Assembly (NCBI RefSeq): GCF_001721645.1
Contig: NZ_CP017141.1
Span: 4,526,001-4,590,000, forward strand
Length of the DNA: 64,000 bases
Direction: 5' to 3'
DNA from: Pedobacter steynii
Lineage (GTDB): Bacteria > Bacteroidota > Bacteroidia > Sphingobacteriales > Sphingobacteriaceae
Positions 57,337 to 64,000 of this stretch are shown piece by piece. The notes below the pieces were generated by a model. The model was not told where the DNA came from, made no database searches, and saw nothing but the letters and a program-made list of their open reading frames with translations. Position 1 is the first letter of the stretch; every line of letters begins with the position of its first letter. Position numbers and translations under genes: made by a program.

Positions 57337-59448
57337 TTACTTTGCTTTAATATCCGTTCCCAAACGTTGCAGGTAGGCAATCAGCGCAACGATTTCTTTA
57401 TCACTTTTCACTTTGATATTGTTCTTCTGAAGATCCTGGGCAATGGCCTTTGCCTGTTTGTCCAGGTCTTTGTTGGCTTTATGCTCATAGCCCTCTTCGT
57501 ATGGAACCCCTAAGCTGCGCATCGCGTTGATCTTGCTGATGGTGGTAGTCGTGTCCAGTTTCTGGGTAATCAACCACTCATAAGGAGGCATGATACTTCC
57601 CGGCGACATGGTCTGTGGGTCCAGCATGTGATTGTAATGCCATACATTGCCGTATTTACCACCTTCGCGCTGCAAATCCGGTCCGGTACGTTTCGAACCC
57701 CATAAATGTGGATGGTCGTAAACAAACTCTCCCGCTTTACTATATTCACCATATCTTTCTGTTTCTGAACGGAAAGGGCGGATCATCTGAGAGTGACAGC
57801 TTACACAACCTTCGCGGATGTATAAATCGCGCCCCTGTAATTCCAAAGGAGAGTAAGGTTTTACGCTCGCAATCGTAGGAATATTAGATTTGATTGTAAA
57901 AGTGGGCATCATTTCGATCATTCCACCAATCAGGATTACGACCAGAGAAAGTACCATAAACACCATTGGTTTACGTTCCAGCACACGGTGTAGCTTTTTT
58001 TCTGCGCCATGAGGTACATAGTCTTTCGCCAATGGCATGGCTTCTGCCGGCTCATTCGCCACCAGTTTACCCATACGTACCGTTTTGATCAGGTTATAAG
58101 TCATCACGATCACTCCGGTAAGGTATAATGCACCACCGATAGCCCTCAATACATACATCGGAAGGATCTGTATGATCGTTTCCAGGAAGTTCGGATACCT
58201 GAGCATGCCATCCTCAGTGAACTCTTTCCACATCAGTCCCTGTGTGAAACCTGCGAAATACAAAGGCACGGCATAAAATATGATACCCAGTGTTCCGATC
58301 CAGAAGTGGAAGGAAACCAGTTTTTTAGAGTATAATTCTGTTCTGTAGATGCGGGGAATTAACCAGTATAAAATCCCGAAGGTTAAGAAACCATTCCAGC
58401 CTAAGGCACCTACGTGGACGTGTGCTACGATCCAGTCGGTATAGTGTGCAATGGCATTGATTTGTTTCAGGGCCAGCATCGGACCTTCAAAAGTGGCCAT
58501 ACCATAAGCGGTAATACCCACTACCATGAATTTAAGCCTGGAATCTTCTCTTACTTTGTCCCATGCACCGCGAAGGGTCAATAATCCATTGATCATTCCG
58601 CCCCAGCTTGGTGCAATCAGCATGATAGAAAATGCTACTCCCAACGATTGTGCCCAGCTTGGTAAAGAGGTATACAATAAATGGTGAGGACCAGCCCAGA
58701 TATAGATGAAAATCAATGACCAGAAGTGCAGGATACTCAGTTTATAAGAATATACCGGACGTTGTGCCATTTTTGGCAGGAAATAATACATCATTCCCAG
58801 GTAAGGCGTGGTCAGGAAGAAAGCCACCGCATTGTGCCCATACCACCACTGTACCAGTGCATCCTGAACCCCGGCAAATAAATAATAGCTTTTAAAAGCA
58901 GATACCGGAAGCTGGAAAGAGTTGACAATATGTAATACGGCAACCGTAACAAAGGTGGCAATATAGAACCAGATGGCCACATACATGTGTTTCTCTCTTC
59001 TTTTGATGATGGTACCAAACATATTGATCCCGAAGACTACCCAGATGACCGTAATGGCAATATCAATCGGCCATTCCAGTTCTGCATATTCATGCGAGGA
59101 GCTGAATCCTAAAGGGAGCGTAATCACTGCAGAAACAATGATGAGCTGCCAGCCCCAGAAGTGTATTTTACTCAGCACATCACTGAACATCCTCGCTTTA
59201 AGGAGTCGTTGGAGTGAATAATAAACGCCCATAAAGATGGCATTACCCACAAAAGCAAAGATCACCGCATTGGTGTGTAATGGCCTGATCCGGCCGAAAG
59301 TCGTGTACTGGGAGCCCATATTTAATGCAGGCTTGAAGAGCTGCATGGCTATGAGCAATCCGACCGTCATTCCGATGATGCCCCAGACTATGGTGGCTAC
59401 TGCGAAGTTCCTGACGATCTTGTTGTCGTAGTAAAATTTATCAGTCAT
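57337..59448 (-). CDS. ccoN: cbb3 cytochrome oxidase, fused subunits I and II (CcoNO)
   Basis: A 703-residue fusion. Residues 1-~475 are CcoN, the catalytic heme-copper subunit with ~12-14 helices; heme/copper ligand His residues occur in RPLHTNAVIF, WWYGHNAVAFFLT and VAHVHVGALGWNGF. Residues ~490-703 are CcoO, a membrane-anchored cytochrome c with GCVSCHSQMIRPFRSETERYG. Separate genes encode these subunits in Proteobacteria; the fusion is usual in Bacteroidota. The enzyme reduces O2 at low tension and pumps protons. An FNR-type dyad lies 84-97 bp before the ATG. Confidence 0.97.
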   Translation of the reverse strand: MTDKFYYDNKIVRNFAVATIVWGIIGMTVGLLIAMQLFKPALNMGSQYTTFGRIRPLHTNAVIFAFVGNAIFMGVYYSLQRLLKARMFSDVLSKIHFWGWQLIIVSAVITLPLGFSSSHEYAELEWPIDIAITVIWVVFGINMFGTIIKRREKHMYVAIWFYIATFVTVAVLHIVNSFQLPVSAFKSYYLFAGVQDALVQWWYGHNAVAFFLTTPYLGMMYYFLPKMAQRPVYSYKLSILHFWSLIFIYIWAGPHHLLYTSLPSWAQSLGVAFSIMLIAPSWGGMINGLLTLRGAWDKVREDSRLKFMVVGITAYGMATFEGPMLALKQINAIAHYTDWIVAHVHVGALGWNGFLTFGILYWLIPRIYRTELYSKKLVSFHFWIGTLGIIFYAVPLYFAGFTQGLMWKEFTEDGMLRYPNFLETIIQILPMYVLRAIGGALYLTGVIVMTYNLIKTVRMGKLVANEPAEAMPLAKDYVPHGAEKKLHRVLERKPMVFMVLSLVVILIGGMIEMMPTFTIKSNIPTIASVKPYSPLELQGRDLYIREGCVSCHSQMIRPFRSETERYGEYSKAGEFVYDHPHLWGSKRTGPDLQREGGKYGNVWHYNHMLDPQTMSPGSIMPPYEWLITQKLDTTTTISKINAMRSLGVPYEEGYEHKANKDLDKQAKAIAQDLQKNNIKVKSDKEIVALIAYLQRLGTDIKAK

Positions 59449-59496
59449 GTTAAAATAATGAGTGGTTGTTTATTGCATGTAAAATTAGGGCGGTGT

Positions 59497-59516
59497 GCGT
59501 GACTATAGAATGACGC
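59497..59516 (-). promoter_or_regulatory. imperfect dyad before ccoNO
   Basis: GCGTGA at 59497 and TGACGC ending at 59516 form a 20-bp dyad with 7 of 10 symmetric pairs in the 77-bp gap between ccoS and ccoNO. GCGTGA also occurs in the kinase promoter region (49086-49091). It may be a regulator site, but the evidence is thin. Confidence 0.3.
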
Positions 59517-59525
59517 ATATTGCGG

Positions 59526-59711
59526 TTAATAGTGATCCTCATCACTTTTTATGTCAGCCTGGTCGGATTTAACCTCATCGTCGAAGAGTATCCGTACCGA
59601 TGGGGTATAGGTATCGTCATTCTGTCCCGTTCTGCTGGCCCAGAAGAATGCGGCCAGAAAGATCAATGCCAGCAGGATACTACAGCCAATGAGAAAGTAA
59701 ATGATGTTCAT
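59526..59711 (-). CDS. ccoS: cbb3 oxidase maturation protein CcoS
   Basis: A 61-residue protein with one helix (IIYFLIGCSILLALIFLAAFF) followed by the CcoS phrase WASRTGQNDD and an acidic tail. CcoS is required for insertion of heme and copper into CcoN. It overlaps the ccoI stop by 4 nt. The codons for its last residues contain an FNR-like dyad. Confidence 0.92.
   Translation of the reverse strand: MNIIYFLIGCSILLALIFLAAFFWASRTGQNDDTYTPSVRILFDDEVKSDQADIKSDEDHY
59532..59545 (-). promoter_or_regulatory. FNR-type dyad GTGAT-N4-ATCAC inside the end of ccoS
   Basis: GTGATCCTCATCAC is a perfect 5-bp dyad with the 4-bp spacer of FNR boxes (TTGAT-N4-ATCAA). It lies 84-97 bp upstream of the ccoNO start, within the last codons of ccoS. 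Confidence 0.45.
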
Positions 59712-62107
59712 AGCAATTGGTTTTTTCTTGCATACAGCCGGGCTGCAATGCTGGTGAATAAAATGATCGTTACCGTACTGATGGGCATTAAAACTGCTGC
59801 AATGAGTGGAGAAAGCATACCCTGTACTGCAAAGTATAATCCCAGTGCGTTATAGGTCAGGGAAATGGCAAAGCTCATATGAATTACTTTTACCGCGTCT
59901 TTAGCCTGCCGGATGAATTGTGGTATTTTATGAAAACTGGCGCCATCCAGAATGGCATCACAACCGGGAGAGAAATTGTTAATATTGTCGGTTACCGCAA
60001 TCCCCAGGTCGCTTTGTTTTAAAGCACCGGCATCATTCAATCCATCTCCGAACATCAGTACTTTTCTGTTCGAAGATTGAAGCTTCACGATATAATCCAG
60101 TTTGTTTTGTGGACTTTGTTTAAAATGCATTTGCTGCGTACGTGGGAAAAACGGAACCAGGCTTTGTTTGTCCTGTTCCTGATCACCCGACAACAGGTGT
60201 AAGTCGGCATCTTTACCCAATTTGAAAATCAGGTCCTTAAAACCGGGACGCCACTGTTGCTGAGCACAGAAGAAGCCATGGTACTGCTCATTAATAACAA
60301 TATGTACAACCGCTCCGGGAGCCGTTGCTGCGATTTCCAGTCCAAGGAAAGAGGCACTTCCTAGTTTTAAGGTATTTCCGTTTACCGTTCCGGTAATTCC
60401 CCGGCCCACCTTTTCCATATATTTTACTACACTATATTTAGCTGGTCTGTCCAGCCATTTCACCAGCTCCCTGCTCAGGGGATGTCCGGAGTTTTTGGCC
60501 AGGTCATTAACCAGCTGTTTTTCCTCTCCGCTAAGTCTGCCTTCAAAACTGAATCCTGTTGCATCAGGATTCGTGATGGTGCCGGTCTTATCAAATACAT
60601 AGGTATTGATGCGCGCCAGTTCTTCCACAACCGCTGTATTTTTCAGGTAGAACTTATTTTTATCAAAAATGCTCAGTACTGCGGCGAGAGTAAAAGGAGA
60701 GCTTAAGGCCAGTGCACAAGGGCAGGCAATGATCAGCACGGCCGTAAAGGAGGCAATTGCTTTGGTGGTATCGCCTTTAAAGAACCAGAAAGCAGCAGCG
60801 ACAATGGCAATGCTCAGGAGCACAATACTGAAATATTTACTGGCCCTGTCGCTAAAGGTTCTGATCCGGTTTTTCTCTCCAAAAAAGGCCTCATTGTTCC
60901 ACAACTGGGTGAGGTAACTTTGAGAAACAGGTTTAACCACTTCCAGCTCCAATGCCCCGGAGAGTTGTCTGCCACCTGCATAAACGACTTCACCCAGAAC
61001 TTTTTTTACAGGCAGGGATTCACCGGTTACAAAGCTGAAATCCATTTCTGCATCTCCTTTTAACAGGATGGCATCTGCCGGAATGATTTCATTGCTGCGG
61101 ATCAGGATCCGGTCGCCAACACTCAGCTCATTTAAAGGAATGGGCCTTTCGCGGCCTTTCTCCATCAGGGTCACTGCAACGGGGAAATAAGAACGGTAAT
61201 CCCTTTCAAAGGAAAGGTGATGATAGGTATGTTGCTGCATCCATTTCCCTACCAGCAGGAAGAAGACCAGACCGCAAAGGGTGTCTACAAAACCCGCCCC
61301 TGTATTGGTCAGGATTTCTGCGATGGAGCGGATAAACATCACGGCAATCCCCAAAGCAAGTGGGAAGTCCAGGTTTAATATCCCGTTTTTTAAGTTGTTC
61401 CAGGCCGAAATAAAGTAATCCCGTCCACTGTAAAATACGACAGGTACAGAGAAAGCCAGGTTCAGCCAGCCAAAGAAAGACTTAAACTCCTGATCCAGAT
61501 TTGTAATTCCAAAATAATCGGGAAAGCTGAGCAACATCACATTGCCAAAACAGAAGCCGGCTACAGCAATTTTGGTGATCAGGTTTCTTTCTGAATGATC
61601 AGATTTTTGCTTTTTAACCACATCCTGCAAGCTGATCAGGGGTTCATAGCCAATGGCCGATAAGGTTTCCACGAGCTGCCGCAATGACAATTCCTGGTTT
61701 TTATAGGTAATGACAACCTGCTTTTTGAGGAAATCAATTCTGGATTGCAGGATTGTTGGTTTAATCTTATGAAGGTGCTCCAGCAGCCAGATGCAGGAGC
61801 TGCAGTGGATGGCCGGAATATATAAAGTGATGACGCTCACTCTTTCGTCGCTGTAGTCCAGCAGGTTTGCGGCAATTCCCGGTTCGTCCAGGTATTCAAA
61901 GTGTTGTGCCCCATTCTTTTGCGTCTGTCCGGGTACGTCATTGTAGGCGTAGTAGCTGCTGAGGTCATGGCTCGACAAAAGCTGGTAAACGCCCTGGCAT
62001 CCCAGACAGCAAAAAGTCTTGTTATCCAGTACGTAAGGGCTTTTTGGGAGCTCGTCACCACAATGATAACATTGGGTTTCCTGGGCTATGGTTTTCTGTG
62101 CTAACAT
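59708..62107 (-). CDS. ccoI: cbb3-type copper P1B-ATPase (CcoI/CopA2-like)
   Basis: A 799-residue copper exporter that loads copper into cbb3 oxidase during assembly. The N-terminus carries a Cys-rich zinc-ribbon-like segment (CYHCGDELPKSP, CCLGCQGVYQLL), then an HMA domain with IHCSSCIWLLEHL. The transport motif IACPCALALSSP and phosphorylation site DKTGTITNPDATGF are intact, and GDGLNDAGALKQSDLG is the hinge motif. It is first in the operon. A TGA-N6-TCA dyad lies 50-61 bp upstream. Confidence 0.95.
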   Translation of the reverse strand: MLAQKTIAQETQCYHCGDELPKSPYVLDNKTFCCLGCQGVYQLLSSHDLSSYYAYNDVPGQTQKNGAQHFEYLDEPGIAANLLDYSDERVSVITLYIPAIHCSSCIWLLEHLHKIKPTILQSRIDFLKKQVVITYKNQELSLRQLVETLSAIGYEPLISLQDVVKKQKSDHSERNLITKIAVAGFCFGNVMLLSFPDYFGITNLDQEFKSFFGWLNLAFSVPVVFYSGRDYFISAWNNLKNGILNLDFPLALGIAVMFIRSIAEILTNTGAGFVDTLCGLVFFLLVGKWMQQHTYHHLSFERDYRSYFPVAVTLMEKGRERPIPLNELSVGDRILIRSNEIIPADAILLKGDAEMDFSFVTGESLPVKKVLGEVVYAGGRQLSGALELEVVKPVSQSYLTQLWNNEAFFGEKNRIRTFSDRASKYFSIVLLSIAIVAAAFWFFKGDTTKAIASFTAVLIIACPCALALSSPFTLAAVLSIFDKNKFYLKNTAVVEELARINTYVFDKTGTITNPDATGFSFEGRLSGEEKQLVNDLAKNSGHPLSRELVKWLDRPAKYSVVKYMEKVGRGITGTVNGNTLKLGSASFLGLEIAATAPGAVVHIVINEQYHGFFCAQQQWRPGFKDLIFKLGKDADLHLLSGDQEQDKQSLVPFFPRTQQMHFKQSPQNKLDYIVKLQSSNRKVLMFGDGLNDAGALKQSDLGIAVTDNINNFSPGCDAILDGASFHKIPQFIRQAKDAVKVIHMSFAISLTYNALGLYFAVQGMLSPLIAAVLMPISTVTIILFTSIAARLYARKNQLL

Positions 62108-62156
62108 AAGGAAATTCTATATTTCCAAAGTTCCCGCTTCCCCCTAAGTATAAATA

Positions 62157-62168
62157 TGACGACGGTCA
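62157..62168 (-). promoter_or_regulatory. FNR-type dyad TGAC-N4-GTCA upstream of ccoI
   Basis: TGACGACGGTCA is a perfect 4-bp dyad with FNR spacing, 50-61 bp before the ccoI ATG and inside the divergent region shared with the HD-domain gene. Confidence 0.45.
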
Positions 62169-62260
62169 CCTTCCTGCCTGATACAGATCAGAAACCATCA
62201 TGAAAAATAGAAGTTATGACATCTTTTAAAGTAATTTTAAATATGAAAATTAAAACACCC

Positions 62261-62365
62261 ATATTTACTAAAGAAAAGGGCACAGGTCTGAAGCCTCCAA
62301 AATCATCTAAAACAGGCTTGTGATCGCTTCTCAAACCCTTGAAAAACAATATTTACTAAAGAAAA
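62261..62365 (+). repeat. 17-bp direct repeat before the HD-domain gene
   Basis: ATATTTACTAAAGAAAA occurs at 62261-62277 and again, identically, at 62349-62365. The second copy ends 15 nt before the ATG. AT-rich; possibly a duplicated promoter or binding site. Confidence 0.5.
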
Positions 62366-62380
62366 ACAATAGGATACCAG

Positions 62381-63607
62381 ATGAATTATAGGGAAATATT
62401 AGACCAGTTGAGGTCGCATGTAGCCAACGTATTCCACGCTAAAAGCGATGCCAGACTTATATATCATAACCTAAACCATACCGAGCAGGTCGTAGAGAAT
62501 GCAGTGAAAATTGCCAACCATTACCAGCTTTCTGATGAAGACTTTTTCATCGTTACCGCGGCCAGTTGGTTCCATGATCTGGGCTACTTTTTTGACTGCC
62601 AGCATCATGAAGCAAGTGGAGCAGGACTGGCAACAGAATTCCTGAAGGAAAAAGGAGTTAAAGCAGAGGTCATCGATAAAGTGGTGAACTGTATCCTGGC
62701 TACTAAAATGCCACAAAACCCGGAAGGTCTGCTGGAGCAGATTGTTTGTGATGCCGATCTGTATCATTTGGGAAGTAACAGTTTTAAAGAACGAAACAAA
62801 CTGATGCGGAAGGAAGCCGAAGCTTTCTGTAACCGGGTATTGGATAAAGATGAATGGAGATTAAAAACAATCGCCCTTTTTAAAGCGCACCATTACCATA
62901 CTGCGTATTGTCAGAATTTGCTGAACGCGAAAAAAGCAGAGAACCTGGCCGATCTGGAACACAAAGCGGAGGAGGCACAAAAGGAGACGGCTCTTATGCC
63001 TGTAGCAGACAAACCGGTATCGCTGGAACCTGAAGTGGCTGCGGAAAGCAAAAAAGATAAAAAGAAAAAGAGCGAGCGGCCGGAAAGGGGAATTGAAACC
63101 ATGTTCCGGATCACTTCTACCAATCACCAGCGATTGAGCGATATGGCCGATAATAAGGCGCACATCATGATCTCTACCAATTCTATCATTTTATCCGTGA
63201 TTCTGAGTATCCTGCTGAGAAAGCTGGAAGATAACCCACACCTGATTATCCCGACCTTAATCCTGTTGGTGATTTGCGTCGTGACCATGGTTTTCTCTAT
63301 CCTGGCTACACGTCCATCCATTCCGGAAGGGGTATTTACCCCGCAAGACATTACCAATAAAAAGGTAAATCTCTTGTTCTTCGGTAACTTTTACCGCATG
63401 AGCCTTCCGGATTATGAAGGTGGAATGATCAAAATGATGGAAGACCGGGATTTCCTTTATGGAAGTCTGATCAAAGATCTTTACTCGCAGGGAGTAGTCC
63501 TTGGCCGCAAATACCGTCTTTTAAGAATTGCCTATAACGTTTTTATGTTCGGGATTGTGATCTCTGTAGTGGCCTTTATCCTGGCGTCATTCCTGGTTAC
63601 CTTATAA
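62381..63607 (+). CDS. HD-domain protein fused to a Pycsar-effector-like membrane domain (DUF5706)
   Basis: A 408-residue protein. Residues 1-~180 form an HD phosphohydrolase: His33, His65-Asp66 in SWFHDLGYF, and Asp124 in IVCDADLYHLG. A lysine/glutamate-rich linker (~200-240) follows. The C-terminal ~170 residues have two membrane helices (~262-281 and ~290-310), a short soluble part with FFGNFYRMSLPDYEGGM, and a last helix (~385-405). This tail matches my recollection of the DUF5706/PycTM family, the membrane effector of Pycsar anti-phage systems. No cyclase gene is visible. It ends 1 nt before ppk, hence it may tie nucleotide hydrolysis to polyphosphate or stress control. Confidence 0.8.
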   Translation: MNYREILDQLRSHVANVFHAKSDARLIYHNLNHTEQVVENAVKIANHYQLSDEDFFIVTAASWFHDLGYFFDCQHHEASGAGLATEFLKEKGVKAEVIDKVVNCILATKMPQNPEGLLEQIVCDADLYHLGSNSFKERNKLMRKEAEAFCNRVLDKDEWRLKTIALFKAHHYHTAYCQNLLNAKKAENLADLEHKAEEAQKETALMPVADKPVSLEPEVAAESKKDKKKKSERPERGIETMFRITSTNHQRLSDMADNKAHIMISTNSIILSVILSILLRKLEDNPHLIIPTLILLVICVVTMVFSILATRPSIPEGVFTPQDITNKKVNLLFFGNFYRMSLPDYEGGMIKMMEDRDFLYGSLIKDLYSQGVVLGRKYRLLRIAYNVFMFGIVISVVAFILASFLVTL

Positions 63608-63608
63608 T

Positions 63609-64000
63609 ATGGAGTCTGCTGTTTTTTTTAACCGGGATTTAAGCTGGCTGAGCTTTAATGAGCGTGTGCTGATGGAAGCCTCAAGGCCTGCTGTGCCAAT
63701 CCTGGAACGCATTAAATTTCTTTCTATCTATTCCTCCAATCTGGATGAATTTTACAGAGTGAGGATGCCGGTGCTGATGTGGGATTTTGAACTCGCGAAA
63801 AACAAGATCAACCAGCAGCAGCAAAAGTTTGGCGAGATCATGGTGGAACAGATCCTGCCGGAACTGGAAGCTCAAAAGGTTCATTGGTTATACAATAAAC
63901 CTATTCCTGCCACCATTTCTGATCAGATTTCCGATATTTTCTTCAATGAAGTGCTCGCCTATATCCACTCGGTTTGTATTGACCGGGACCTGACGGATTT
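63609..64000 (+). CDS. ppk1: polyphosphate kinase 1, 5' part (cut by the window edge)
   Basis: The frame opens at ATG 63609 and is still open at the end of the window (130 residues visible of about 690). FFNRDLSWLSFNERVLMEA and FLSIYSSNLDEFYRVRMP are the N-terminal PPK1 signatures. The enzyme polymerises ATP gamma-phosphate into polyphosphate. The start lies 1 nt after the stop of the HD/DUF5706 gene, so they are translationally linked. Confidence 0.95.
   Translation, partial: MESAVFFNRDLSWLSFNERVLMEASRPAVPILERIKFLSIYSSNLDEFYRVRMPVLMWDFELAKNKINQQQQKFGEIMVEQILPELEAQKVHWLYNKPIPATISDQISDIFFNEVLAYIHSVCIDRDLTD

Overview
The window reads as chromosome of a Bacteroidota bacterium, most likely family Sphingobacteriaceae (Pedobacter-like). 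Reasons: a SusC/SusD pair preceded by a FecI/FecR-type sigma/anti-sigma pair, a fused CcoNO cbb3 oxidase, many promoters with the Bacteroidota -7 box TAnnTTTG, almost no Shine-Dalgarno sequences, and the protein sequence style. I see no prophage, integron, insertion sequence, CRISPR array or tRNA.

Layout. 0.1-9.4 kb: small conserved protein, AraC regulator, gatB, TlpA-like lipoprotein, a PhoB-type regulator behind three TTAAC repeats at 11-bp spacing, an RluA-type pseudouridine synthase, a CLC channel, an NtrC-type regulator and RNase P RNA. 9.4-14.3 kb: two tandem secreted paralogues, a cytochrome c/SCO lipoprotein pair, and a GNAT/ArgE-like pair of arginine type. 14.3-24.9 kb: a complete potassium-uptake (kdp) locus with a sigma-54 response regulator, kdpF, kdpA, kdpB, kdpC, an outer-membrane porin, a truncated KdpD without its kinase half, a separate histidine kinase, and two unannotated single-pass microproteins. 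24.9-29.1 kb: cobalamin riboswitch and metE, fabH, a thioesterase.

29.2-34.2 kb: a probable copper-handling locus. It has two paralogous small exported proteins with an identically placed C/H/C/C motif, a helical lipoprotein with M-x2-H-x3-M, a SCO protein, an MbnP/MbnH pair (copper protein and its di-heme modifying enzyme) and an outer-membrane barrel starting with CDICGCG. 34.3-45.4 kb: an N-acetylhexosamine utilisation locus (sigma factor, anti-sigma factor, SusC with STN domain, SusD, NagX-like acyltransferase, GH20 hexosaminidase). 45.4-47.1 kb: a short accessory stretch with an XRE regulator, small proteins and strong inverted repeats.

47.2-62.1 kb: a microaerobic respiration supercluster. 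On one side are a 589-residue Cys-rich TIM-barrel protein of unknown function, a FixL-like heme-PAS kinase, a REC-CRP/FNR fusion regulator, a truncated lactate-dehydrogenase-like protein with a Cys tail, and hemN. Convergent to these is the cbb3 operon ccoI-ccoS-ccoNO-ccoQ-ccoP-ccoG-fixH-safE-truncated haemoglobin. Dyads of the FNR type (TGA-N6-TCA) lie in front of four transcription units here, one of them at about -40 from a recognisable -7 box. This suggests that an oxygen-sensing two-component system controls the cluster. The window ends with an HD-domain/Pycsar-effector-like membrane protein and the start of polyphosphate kinase.

All functions are inferred from sequence motifs read by eye; no database search was run.
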